A DNA stretch of 64,000 nt from Magnaporthiopsis rhizophila (taxonomy: Eukaryota > Ascomycota > Sordariomycetes > Magnaporthales > Magnaporthaceae), in contig PYSS01000010.1 of the NCBI GenBank assembly GCA_003049465.1, positions 372,001 to 436,000 on the forward strand, written 5' to 3'. Positions 13,140-25,200 of the stretch are shown here, one piece after another; positions within the stretch are counted from its first letter, which is position 1; every line of letters starts with the position of its first letter. Below the pieces are notes generated by a model that searched no databases, was not told the origin of the DNA, and saw only the letters and a program-made list of their open reading frames with translations. Made by a program: the position numbers and the translations under genes.

Positions 13140-15616
13140 CTATTTTCGGGTCCATCGCCTGCTATCTCGCTCCTTTTCTACACCCGTCACGAACCCAGGC
13201 CGCCCTCGCCCATCGCCCTCAATCACGGCCATCATCCCCTTCGTGCTCTTACTCAGCGCGTTCAAATCGGCCCTTGCCGCCCAGCCGCCGTCCTCGCGAC
13301 CCCGGTCGTCGTCGTTGGACGGCAGGCCGTCCCAGCCGGGCCCGTAAAACAGGAGCGCGAGGGCCGAGTCCTTGAGCAGCGGCCGGTGGCGCGTCAGCAC
13401 GATGGACAGGGCCAGCAGGACCGCGGCCCCGACGGCCTCGATGACGGGCAGCAGGATCCAGGCCCAGCGCACGCGCACGAACGTCTCGAACATGTACGCG
13501 ACGCCCGCCCGCTCCGTGGCGTTGATGTTGGACGCCCGGCTGTGCACGAGGTTGTCGACCGTGACGGCGTGGTTGTTGGCCAAGCCGGCAAAGTCGCTCT
13601 GGTAGATGAACATGCCAAAGTCGAGCAGCCCGTCCATCGTGTTGCTGGTCTTTTCCGCCTCGCCGTCGCGCGACGCGACCTCCTGGTTGAAGAACAGCTC
13701 CCGCACCAGCTTCAACCGTGCGTCGCTCATCATGCCGACCTGGTACTTGGCGTCAGTCGTGTTGGCGCTGTACGTGTTCATGTTGTCGTCCGACTGGCCG
13801 TAGATGCTCATGGACGCTCCCACCTCCGTCTTGTTTGCCAACGGCTTCACTTGGATCGCGCCAATGTGGAGCTTGCCGCCCTTGGCCGTCACATTCCTCA
13901 GCGTCTTTTCACACCACCTCCAATCGTACGAAAGGACGTCGACGGGCGGTGGCCGGTCCTCCCGAATGCCGTCGAAACTGAGTTGCAAATTGTCTTCGTT
14001 GAAGGCATCGCTGCGGATCCGGACGGCGAGACCAAACTCGGAGCTCTGTAAACTTTGCGACGGCACAACTGGCGGCTCCACCTGACGCTTGTGCATCTGC
14101 GCATTGATGCCAATAACGACATCGGGGCTCCCCTGCCCCGATGGAGACGGCGACGAGCTAGTCGTCTCTGCACCTGTCCGGCTGCTGCTGCTGCTGCTGT
14201 TGCTACTTCTGCTCGCCGGCGTCGGCGTGGATCTGGCGCTGCTCACAACGGTGTAGACGGGTTCCGATGCGGACCGGTTGTAAGCGCTGTTCACGAACAG
14301 CATGCTCACCACGCGCATGGTTTCCGACTCGAGGCTGCCGTGGGTGTATTCGCAAACCACCTCCCGCTCCGAGTTCTGGAGCTTGCAGGCGACCTTGGTG
14401 TCGGCCGTCACGTTGCGGACGTCGGCACACATGCCCAGCGTGCTGAAATCTTCCCACTCGCACTCCAAGGCACCTTGTGGGCATGTAAAGTCCGGCGTGA
14501 ACGCCCCGCCCAGCAAGCCGGTTCGCAGCTTTATTTGGAACGGGAGCGCAACGTCGGGAGGGTAGAAAAAGCGGTCGCCCATCGTTTCGCCAGCCACAGT
14601 AGTGGGATCTGTTGTCCACAAGCATTAGCACCTGAGGTACATGGTAAGTTAGTTCATTGTGGTAAAATCATACACATCCTAAACCCTTCCTTCGCCCAGT
14701 AGCCAGGCGCTTGCACGATGGTTGCCGTCATGTTACGCATCGCCACGCGGCGGTTCGGGAAATCCAAGATCTGCTGCGCGCTCGGGCTGATGCCCAACGA
14801 GACGACGGTCCACAGGCTCAGCGCCCACACGAGCAGGTCCCTGACCTTGAAATTGAACAGGATCAGCAGCGACCCCCAGGGCCCGCGGCTGGCGTTGTCG
14901 TAGTCCTGCAGGTGGCTCAACCGGTTCGGGTTCTCAAAGTGCCGCCACTTGAGCTGCGAGATGCAGGCCGCGAGGGGAACCACCATGGCCGTGCGGGACA
15001 CGGCCGTAAGGATGGCGATGACCGAGTTGATCTGGATCGGGTGCGGCCAGCTCTCTAGCGGAATGTCCTCGACCTTGACCAGGAGCACGAACAGGAGGAC
15101 GGTGCTGACGAGGCTCAGCGCGCACGCGCCGATCTCCCACCACCACCAAGACGACGACGACGACGACTTCTTGGGAGGCGACCCGCCGCGGCCCTTGCCT
15201 GTCCGTTTTGTGGGTTCTGGGACGACGACTCGTGGCGGCTTGCTCGGAGACGGAGGCGGCCTCTTCTCAACCGAGACGGCGGTTTCGAGCGTTGCGCTCA
15301 GCGGACTGATGCCTAGGTCGGTGCTGACCCGGCGAATGTGGGGAGCAGCAACCGCGTATATCGGCGTCGTCGCCACCGGCGAGGGTGTCATCCAGATTTG
15401 GTCCTGATATCGTTCGCCCTCCCCCTGGGGCGTAGATATGGACGGACTCGGGATCCGACGGCTGGACATCAGCCTGACCTGCTCCGCCTCGGCTCGCGTA
15501 TAAGGCGACTCCGGCGACAGGAGCGAGTCCTGGGACGGATACTGCGGTCTGGGACCGGGACGCGGGGGAACATTCTGCCACTGGTGGTTCTGATGCGGAT
15601 CCATACTGCGAGACAT
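13140..15616 (-). CDS. DUF3176-family multi-pass membrane protein
   Basis: Exons 15616..14674 and 14608..13140 (65 bp intron, donor GTATGA at 14673, acceptor ACAG) give 803 residues. The start at 15616 (MSRSMDPHQ) is chosen over 15688 because the extra N-terminal residues look like leader. Residues 1-155 are Pro/Ser-rich and disordered, ending in a Ser run and a WWWW motif. Membrane helices follow at about 161-181 (EIGACALSLVSTVLLFVLLV), 197-220 and 260-280. A large extracytoplasmic region with several NxT/S sites and cysteines leads to a final helix (WAWILLPVIEAVGAAVLLAL) and a cytosolic tail. The PHPIQINSVIAILTAVSRTA and CISQLKWRHF blocks are the DUF3176 signature. Function is unknown; these proteins are numerous in plant-associated and saprobic ascomycetes. 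The GTATGA donor is less common than its alternatives, so the exact junction is moderately certain. Confidence 0.85.
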
Positions 15617-16722
15617 TGAATTATAGGGGTCGTAGTCAAAAAGAAACCCCAAAATGCGGCTGAACAACGCAACGCAGTTTTTAATCACACTTTAGAAAAG
15701 GAAAACGAGGTGTACGAGCAACATCACATCACGACGTGAGGGACGCAAATGGGAAATAGTCGTATCTGTTAGAGTAACACTGGAATCTCCTGCATGGGAA
15801 AATGGACCCCAAAGATCGAGGGTTGCGTCGGGTAGGCTGGGTATGCCCGTGCCGCAGTCATCATTTATGTCGTTAAGCGCCGGCCCAGTCGGCAGGCGAG
15901 CTGTCTCGCTGGCGCAGCCCCATGCGGGCCGCTGTAAAGGGCCGCCGGTGACTGGCCGCCCGGGGGGGCTGTCGTGCGACTTCAACTGTATTATGGAGGG
16001 GCGGGCTTGGGGGCCTAGCCAAGCCACCCGCCATTGACGTTGATGGTGCGACGGGCTTCCTTCCGTCCAGGCAAGGGATCTGCTAGAAGGATTGCGGGGA
16101 CCTGCATCGCGGCTGTCGCAGATTCAGAGAATTGGGGGCGGGGCAGCCGGCAAGGCAGCACGCAGACTAGAAAAAAAGCGATACACCAAAAGGCGACTCA
16201 TTATGTACACCCTTTAAAAAAAAGGCATTTCCTTTCTTATTTCCTTTCGTATTTTTTCTAACAATGTTTAACCTGGCGAAGGAGTTTTATTTGGCCGGGG
16301 TTACTTTTTTTGGTGTATCGGTTTTCTCTGGGCTCGCGCGGATATAGGCGCGCTGGTGGAGAACTCCATCCCCCACTCTCTCGGCAGGTTCCTTGGCAGA
16401 AACAACCATCCAAAAATGAGGATTGCAGAGTTGGACAGAAGAACAAAAAGTTTATCATAATACCTATCTGCTGAGAAATTGACGGAAAATGTGAGGAATA
16501 TCATCGCTGCAGGTCAACTTCCTTTTGGTGTGTCAATATTACGAGCATGGTGCCTAACCGAATCTGACCCAACACCCTGGGCGCTTGAATTCGCCTGGCT
16601 GGTTACGTAAGCGCCGCCTCATTTGGGTCAGGCCCGGCGTCGAGGAAAAAGGCCAGCCCAAATAACCGCCCAGACGGGATATCCATCTCCTCAATCGCTT
16701 GCTCTGGCCGCCGATTGCTTAC
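15617..16722. other. Spacer carrying an inverted-repeat element
   Basis: Promoter side of the DUF3176 gene and 3' side of the next minus-strand gene. The only structured feature is the MITE-like element listed at 16167-16332. No coding frame is supported. Confidence 0.55.
16167..16332. mobile_element. MITE-like element, copy 1
   Basis: A ~166 bp non-coding segment whose ends are imperfect inverted repeats. The left end reads TAGAAAAAAAGCGATACACC and then AAAA. The right end read in reverse is CCAGAGAAAACCGATACACC and then AAAA. The interior contains CATTTCCTTTCTTATTTCC, AATGTTTAA(C)CTGGCGAAGG and GGCCGGGGTTAC. The same ends and interior blocks occur at 39237-39496, so this is a dispersed repeat. 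It has no coding capacity. The precise termini and target duplication are not clear from two copies. Confidence 0.75.
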
Positions 16723-18425
16723 CTAGTAGCTGCAGCGGCCGCAGTAGCCGCACAATTCCGCAGAGCAAGCTGTGAAGTCATCTCCCACCTCATCGTCGCC
16801 ATCGAAGCCGCCCAGCCAGATGGGTTTGCGCCAAACTCCCACGGGCTTGTAGTAATCGCCATCGTCGTCGTCCTCCTCGAATTCGTCAGGGCTGTCGGGG
16901 CCGGCTCCCTCACGGCCGGTTCCCCAAGCGGCCTTCATCTCCTTCGACAAGACGTCGCCGGCGTCTGGCAGCTGCTTGCGGAATTCGAGCGCCCCGCTAC
17001 CGGAGAAGCACACCTCGAACTTGCCGTCGGGCAGGTCGTCCGAATTGAGCGACAGGGACCTGATGCGGTGGAGGAGGGCGGCCAGCTTGGCGAGCGTCTT
17101 TTGGTTCTCTGCCTCCCACCTAGGAAAAGGGACCAAAGATGCGTCAGTCACGTCTCTCTTGCTTCTGGCCAGGCCTCTTTGGTGGCCGGTTGGCAAGGGT
17201 CTTTGCAAGGGGCATTTACTTCTTGACCTTGTCCTCGATGGGAATCACGTCGACTTTGTTGAATACGCCACGCTCATGGTATGCCAGGATGAAATTGCCC
17301 ATCTGTTTCACCCACAGCCGGGGGAGCTCCTCGCCGAGGGTGTCCTGGTCTATCTTCTTGATGCTCCGCGTCTTGAGGTCGAACACGACACTCTGATCGA
17401 TCAACTCGCCCGACGATTGGACCTCCAGCTCTGCGCCGGTCGAAGTCTTCGTCTGAGACACGGCTGTCCGCTCTAGCGATCCGAGGAGGTCGTCCACTGC
17501 GTTGGAGGGCGGGGTCCTCCGGTCGGAAGGCGCTTTCCGACCAGCCTGCGCCAGGTACCCGTCGCCCTCGAAGCGGACAAGGAGCCGCAATCCACCGAAG
17601 CGGTAGCGCATCACGCGCTGATGAGACAGGGAACCTTTGACGTCCTGGTCCCAGGTGGTGTAGTGCTCGGGAAAAGAGTGGCCATACCCCTGAATGTTGG
17701 GAATCAGTTCCCCGGGCGAGTTCTCCCTGCGAACCAGGAAGACGGTGTCGCCGACCGCCTCGACCAGCATGCGGAAAGGCTTGTCGTTGCCGCTCACGAA
17801 CCGGAGCAGGCTGCCGATGGTGCTGCCACAAGCGACAATCTCAGGCCGATCGTCGCCGTGGGGCAGCGTAGGCGCCATCTTGAGCGTGGCCACGATGGCT
17901 GGCTGCATGGGGTGTCGAGGGAATCGTCCCGAGTTCTGGTCGCGGAACACCTCGCGGGTGCTCCGAGAGTTCCTGCTGCCCATGTTGCCGTTGTCATCAG
18001 GTATCTCCCTCGGCTCTGGCAGGGGAGTCCAGCGGGCTGGGCGGCCTGTCACGTCGGCGAACATGCGGCGACCCATCAGATAAGCTGTTATTGGCATTTA
18101 CTGACCAGAAAGGGGGGGAGCGGTTAGACTTCTTACCAGGGACCACGATCGTGGGCGTTTTGCCGTCGCGCCAGTTGAAGGATGCCACAAGGACGCCGTC
18201 GGTGATCCTGGCTTCATGCTTATACGTAGAGTCAAGTGATGTCTCGTCGGCCAGGTCGTCCGCGTTCAGCTGCTTAATCATCGCGCCCAGTGGCGGCGCT
18301 GGCGTGGCGGGCACGACTACCTGAGGCTGCCACCAGCCACCACGGCCTCCCCTGTATGAGGAGGAAGAGTTCCCGCGGGAGCCCCGGTATGACGAAGATC
18401 CCCTTCCACCTGGCCTATAATACAT
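16723..18425 (-). CDS. Conserved fungal protein of the so-called 'geranylgeranyl pyrophosphate synthetase' family
   Basis: Exons 18425..18137, 18084..17220 and 17119..16723 (introns of 52 and 100 bp) give 516 residues; an in-frame Met at 18473 would add 16. The N-terminus is RGG-like (RGSSSYRGSRGNSSSSYRGG), suggesting RNA binding or disorder. The conserved core includes EVFRDQNSGRFPRHPMQPAI, VACGSTIGSLLRFV, FLVRRENSPGELIPNIQGYG and TWDQDVKGSLSHQRVMRYRF. The C-terminus is acidic and ends in a CxxxLCGYCGRCSY knuckle that could bind zinc. Fungal members are widely annotated as geranylgeranyl pyrophosphate synthetase, but I see no DDxxD aspartate-rich motif and the fold-defining prenyltransferase blocks are absent, so that label is probably inherited error. 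Function unknown. Confidence 0.85.
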
Positions 18426-19248
18426 AGCTGCGCTGTGTGTTTGGGCTTGTTGAAACTGTCCCAAGTGGTACAAAGTCGATCAAGGAATGGCAAAAGGGCA
18501 TGTGCGTTGTTGACGGCGCGGTAGGCTAGGTCGCAGGGCTGGTGGTTTCTGTCTTTCATTGGAGAGGAACGGGCCATACCTACGACTTAAATGGTTGGGG
18601 GACCTTTCCCCATCCTGGTGCTCTCGCAACTTCTTTCAGATTCTGCGCAAATGCGCCACCATCTATCTGCCCGTCCGTCCTTTGTTGTTTCGTCGGCCAA
18701 CGGCAGATTACCACGCCTGGGTCCAATGGCAGCCTGCAGCAAGACGCCGGTGATTCGTCGGCCGGCTCGGCAAAGGCCAGGCAAACACAAGTGGTGGGCC
18801 TCCCGCAGCCTTGCCGGGGCACAATTTGGCCGCGTTTGCGGTCGCACCAGCCATGAAGTCTGCCCTGCCCTACTTTGTAGGTGCGGGGGAAGTGCCGGGA
18901 GGCCCTCAGCGGACAAACGAACAAACGGTCCTGAGGCCGCAGCTTGGGGCGAAATGCACTGCGCAGCTGCGCCCCAACAGGCTGCACCTTTCTCCTTCTA
19001 GTATCATCTACCTCCCTGCACAAGCCCTGTCGGTAAATGGTCTTTTAACGACCCCAAATGCCCCTCCTGCTCTTCTCTCTTGCGGCTCAGGTCACCTCGC
19101 CCGTCTGAGGGTTGCGCCTTGGAGCACCACTTTTTTCTGGCTGTCCTCTTCTTAGGCACCTCAGCCCGCCCAGCCTGTCTTATAACCCCGCCTTCACACC
19201 CAAATCGCCTCACCATAGCATCCCAGAGCAGGCATTGCCGCCATCACC
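18426..19248. other. Divergent promoter region
   Basis: Shared upstream region of the minus-strand gene ending at 18425 and the large helicase gene starting at 19249. The bases before the helicase ATG read CATCACC, a good fungal initiation context. No other gene is supported. Confidence 0.5.
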
Positions 19249-22200
19249 ATGACTTCCGGCCCGCAAGATGCCGCCCTGCGTGGCCGAAGGCTCTATGCAC
19301 GCTACAGGAGTGTCCTCGAGGGCAAAAACAAGATCCTCAACGCCAAGGATGCGGCACTCTTCCTCGAGGCAATCCTGGCACAGGAGTCACCAAGTCGCTG
19401 TGTCGAGGCTCTCGTCGGCAGTCCGAATGGACTGGACGCCGTGCGGAATTCCGTTCGCGCCGACCTCTCCGTTGGCTTCTTCCAGACGTCGACCTTGAAG
19501 CTCATCACATTCCTGTCTGACCCTTCTATCCGAGCTCTGTACAGTGGCCAGTTCCTCTGGCGTGTCCTGGATGCCATCCTCTCTCCCAACACCGTATGGA
19601 ATGAGATGATAGGCGCCTTTCTCGGCAACAAGTTGGAGGATCAGGACCTACATCCTCTGGCCTGGCTTGTCCACGAGGTCGTCGACTCATCTCGGGGTTT
19701 CGGGTTCGACTTCATGCCGGATGTGAAGCTCGTTCTGAACCACGGCGGGCTGGAGAAGTCGAAATCTCACGAGACCCGCACTCTGGCCTGCATGATACAG
19801 AAGGTCGTCGTTTTGAGGTCGCTGCCGGGCTCGACTGGGACGCCTGCCGAGTACAGTCCGGGAGGACGCCACGACAACGATTTTGCCAACTTCCGCGAAA
19901 TCTCGATCTATCCGACCAGGGACGAGTTCCTTTCCACTCGAAGGCCGTTCTACCGCACCCTCAGGGAGGCATTCGAGCCAGAGACTGGGGCCGACCCGGA
20001 GGCTCGCGCCGCAGTTCACATCGACAACCAGTTTCGTCTCCTCAGGGAGGACATGTTGGCAGAGCTGCGCAACGACCTGCAAGTTTCTGTCGGCAAACGG
20101 AAGGGAAAGCGGCGCGCTCATGTGTTGAGGAAGCTCGTTCCTGTCAGCATCGATTCTGGCGACGACAAGCGGCGCAAGAAGTGCGCAATCGTCGTCCAGT
20201 GCCATGCCGGCCTGGAGGAGCTCCATCGCCATAAACTAGACAAGCGTCCGAAATTCCTCAAGGACCACCCGAATTACGTGAAGCACCAGGCCTTTGGTGC
20301 GCTCTCCCTTGGCACCGAGGTCTGCGGGTTTGCTTTCATTCAGCGGGATGAGAACATGCTGCTTGCCAGCCCGCCAAAGGTCTGCCTTCAGTTCGCCGAT
20401 AGGAAGTCGCTGCATGGAGCGCTTTTGGCACTCAAGCGGTCGCCTGACGACGTCCAGTTCACTCTGGTCGACACGCCCGTCTTTGCTTACGAGCCAGTTT
20501 TGAAGGTGTTGCAGACCATAACCACGCTGCCCCTCGCCAATTTCCTCATGAATCCCACGTTTACCGACAAGAGTGCCTTCAAGATGGGGTCAGCTCTTGC
20601 CCAGTTTGCGTCCAAGCTTCGGTTGACAACTATCAAAGACGGAGAAGAGGTGGTCAAGCTCGATGCCAATACCTACATTGATCTCTCACAGCGCGACTCC
20701 CTCTACAGCGCGTTGACTGAGCCTGTCTGCGAGATCCAGGGACCTCCAGGTATGATTCGTCATGTCTTGCTGCTTGCGTCAATGCTATCCTCTGACAGTC
20801 CACAGGCACTGGAAAGACCTTTATGGGTTGCAGGGCTATGAAAGCCATTTACGAGCATTCTGACCTGCGCGTCTTGGTGATCACCTACACCAATCATGCC
20901 TTGGATGATTCCATCACAGGCTTCAAGGCTGTAGGCATCCCAGAGTCTGCCATGGTCCGCCTGGGCTCCAAGTCCACGCCCGAGACGGAATCGATGCTCC
21001 TGTCCAAACAGAAAAACAGGATTCCATGGAACAAGAACAGTGGAGGTCTCGTCGACACCCTCAAGAGCGAGCGGCAGAATCTGTCCGGCGAGCTTACCGT
21101 TGTGTTCGACGAATACCATAAGTACGCCCCCTCTTTCGCAGCAATCTACGAGTACCTCGAGTTTACGGGCGATTGCGCTGCCTTCCACCAAGCATTCACT
21201 GTCCCTTCCGACACTCAGGGGTGGAAGCGCATTGGCGGGAAGGGCAGGCAGGTCGGGCCTGACTACCTGTATGATCGCTGGATTAAGGGGGACACCCCTG
21301 GCATCTACACCAAAGAGGTACCTAAGGAGTGCGAGTTTGTTTGGGACATGAAGCCCCAGCAACGCCAGGAGCACCGCATGAAATGGATCGATGCCATGAT
21401 CCTCGAGCGTGTTGAGGAGGTGGCGGATCTTGCCGTGAAAATGGACGGCAACCACGAAGAGCTTGAGAGCCTGTTCAGTGAGGGCAAGATTGCAACCATG
21501 CGCTCCAGGAGGATCATCTGCTGCACAACCACGGCAGCTGCCATGAGCATGAAACTCCTCCGGGCGGCTGAGCCTGACGTGCTGCTCGTCGAAGAGGCCG
21601 GCGAGATTCTCGAGAGCCACACCCTCACGGCTCTTGCCCCTTCGGTCAAGCAGCTGATCTCGATTGGGGACCATAAACAGCTCCGTCCAAAAGTCAAGAA
21701 CTACGCCCTGACCGTCGAGAAGGGCGGTGGGTACGACCTCAACATGTCGCTGTTTGAGCGGCTTGTCGTCAATGGCTTCAAGCACACCACCCTTCGGAAG
21801 CAGCACCGGATGCATCCCGATATATCCATATTCCCTAGGGCTCTTACATATCCGGATCTCCTTGACGGGCCCAAAACCCACAGGCGCGAGTCTATCCGGG
21901 GACTGCGTGATCGTGTCATCTTCATGAACCATGAGCACCCGGAAACGAGCGACCATGACCTCATGGACAAGATGGACCCTGGCGCCGCGGGCAGTCGAAG
22001 GAACCAATTCGAGGCCCTCCAAATCCTTAGGATTGTTCGCTACCTTGCCCAGCAGGGCTACGGCACGGACAAGATGGTGGTCCTGGCTGCCTACCTCGGC
22101 CAAGTCCGGGTGCTGAGAGACACGCTGGCGAAGGAGAATGACCCCATTCTCAACGACCTCGACGCCTCTGATCTGCTACGCGCTGGTCTCATGACCCAGG

Positions 22201-25200
22201 CAGCCTCAAAAGTTCACAAGAGGCCTCTCCGCATCTCCACGATTGGTAAGTTGTCTAACGGTGTTTCGTTTTGCTCGTCAAAACCCCGGGGTCTCCACAC
22301 ATTACTAACTGGATGCGTCGCATAGACAACTACCAAGGCGAGGAGAGTGACATCGTGATTGCGTCGCTTACCCGTAGTAACCCAGACGGCGACATTGGTT
22401 TCATGTCCGCACCAGAGAGAGTCAACGTCCTGTTGACCCGCGCGAGGTGCTGTCTGATACTCCTAGGAAACATGGACACCTTCATGAGAAGCAAGAAGGG
22501 AGGCAAGACCTGGGTCCGCATCTTTGAGATACTCAAGGAGAACAAGCACCTTTACGACGGCCTGCCTGTACAGTGCACCCGCCACGACACGGCAAAAGCC
22601 GACCTCAAATGTCCGGGCGACTTTGACAAGTTCTGCCCAGACGGTGGATGCTCGGAGCCATGTAAGGAGTTGCTGAAATGTGGCCTTCATACGTGCCCGA
22701 TGCGCTGCCATCGCGTCACGGACCACTCGAGGACGGAATGCAACATCAAGGTCTCCAGGGTCTGTGAGCGAAACCACAAGCGCAAGATCGCATGCACCAA
22801 GAAGGACGAGCGCTGCGACAAGTGCGTTGCGGAGGACAAGGAGACGGAGCGGAGGATCAAGAGGGACCTGGAGCTCGAACGCCAGAGGCTGGAGCGCCAA
22901 GACGAGTATCGCAAGGAGCTCGAGAGAATTCAGGACGATCTGGATAGAGAAAAGAGGATCATGAAGGATATGGAGGACGAAGAAAACGAGAAGCAGACTC
23001 TGGCGCGCGAGAGGGAGAACCTCCAGAACCTGGTAGACGCCAATCAACGCAAGAAGCAACAGCAGCAGCAGCAGCAGCAGCTCGCGCAGCAGCAGGCACA
23101 GTCCCCCAAGTCTGGCGAGGGACAGGCGGCCAACGCCCAGGTGGCTTCGAGCCACGGGGCCAAGGCCAAGGCTCAGTTTCCCAGCGAGGCTCGCAAGCGG
23201 TGGGAGGAGCTCAAGGAGTTCGAGGGCGCACGGAGCGGGCCGCTCGACGAGCTCATGGGCATGATCGGCCTCGAGGAGGTCAAGGACGAATTCATCGGCA
23301 TCAAGACCACGGTCGACACCAAGCTACGGCAGGGCGTTTCTGTCGAGGCGCAGCGATACGGGGCCGCCCTTCTCGGCAACCCCGGCACGGGAAAGACGAC
23401 GGTGGCGCGCATTTACGCAAAGTTCCTGACGTCCATCGGAGCCATCGCAGGCTCGCGCTTCGAGGAGACGACGGGGGCCAAGCTTGCCTATGACGGCGTA
23501 CAGGGCTGCGAGGCGCTGATCGACGACATGCTCAACGACGGGGGCGGCGTGATGTTCATCGACGAGGCCTACCAGCTGACGTCGGGCAACAGCCCTGGCG
23601 GCGGCGCCGTGCTCGACTATCTCCTCGCCAAGGTCGAGAACCTGACGGGCAAGATTGTGTTTGTGCTCGCCGGGTACAATAAGCAGATGGAGAGCTTCTT
23701 TGCGCACAACCCGGGCCTGCCGAGCCGCTTCCCCATTGAGATGAAGTTCGCCGACTACACCGACGAGGAGCTGCTTCACATCCTTGGCCTCAAGATCGAC
23801 AAGGCCTACAAGGGGCTGATGAAGTGCGAGGATGGGCTCACGGGCCTGTTCTGCCGCGTCGTGTCGAGGCGCATCGGTCGCGGCCGTGGCAGGGAGGGCT
23901 TCGGCAACGCCAGGACGGTGGAAAACATGCTGGTCACCATCAGCCAGCGCCAGTCCGTCAGGCTGTCGAGGGAGCGCCGCCAGGGCTCCAAGCCGGACGA
24001 CTTCCTATTTACCAAGGAGGACCTCATCGGCCCCAAGCCCTCAGAGGCCCTTGGCAAGTCTGAAGGATGGCGGGAGCTGCAAGGGCTGTGTGGCCTGCAG
24101 TCGGTCAAGCAGTCGGTCAAGTCGCTCGTCAGCACCATCGAACAGAACTACGAGCGGGAGCTTGCTGAGCAGACCCCGGTTGAGTTCTCGCTGAACAAGG
24201 TGTTCCTCGGCAATCCTGGCACGGGCAAGACCACCGTTGCGAAGTTGTACGGTCGTATTCTGGTGGACCTTGGCCTGTTGTCCAAGGGCGAAGGTAAGAT
24301 TGAAAGCTTTGTTCCCCGTTCCCCTGTATATGCCGGTACATACTAACGAACAACACGGGCGATAGTTGTTGTAAAGAACCCGTCAGACTTTGTAGGCGCT
24401 GTCCTCGGTCAGTCGGAGCAGAACACCAAGGGCATCCTCGCTGCCGCGGTTGGAAAGGTGCTTGTGATCGACGAGGCTTATGGGCTGTATGGCGGAGGCC
24501 AGGGGTCCGTCGCGGATCCGTATAAGACGGGTGTCATTGATACCATCGTCGCCGTGGTGCAGAGCGTGCCTGGAGATGACCGATGCGTGCTCCTGCTCGG
24601 CTACCGGGACCAGATGGAGGACATGTTCCAGAACGTGAACCCTGGCCTGAGTCGACGGTTCCCCATGAGCACCGCGTTCACCTTTGAGGACTTCAGCAAC
24701 GAAGACCTCCGGCAGATTCTCGACTCCAAGCTCAAGAAGCAGTGCTTTGAGGCGACCGACCAGGCCAAGAGGGTGGCCTTGGAGATGCTCAGTCGCGCCC
24801 GCAACCGGCCCAACTTTGGCAATGCGGGAGAGATCGACATCATCCTCGATGCCACCAAGGCCCGACACCAGACACGGTTCGACCGCGGCGAGAAGAAGTC
24901 GGCGACGGTTCTGGAAGCGCTCGACTTCGATCCGGACTTTGACCGCGCATTACGCCCCGACACCAACATCAAGATGCTCTTTGAGGGTACCGTCGGCGCC
25001 GAGGACACCGTGGCCAAGCTCGAGGGGTACCAGCAGACCGTCCGGAACATGAAGGCTCTCGGCCTGGATCCCAAGGAGAACGTGCCCTTCAATTTTCTCT
25101 TCCGCGGGCCCCCCGGCACGGGCAAGACGACGACAGCCAAGAAGATGGGCAAGGTATTTTACGACATGGGCTTCCTCGCGAGTGCCGAAGTCGTCGAGTG

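Noticed and set aside
16723..18425. Prenyl diphosphate synthase call
   Set aside because: No DDxxD motifs; the name is inherited from database labels of this family.
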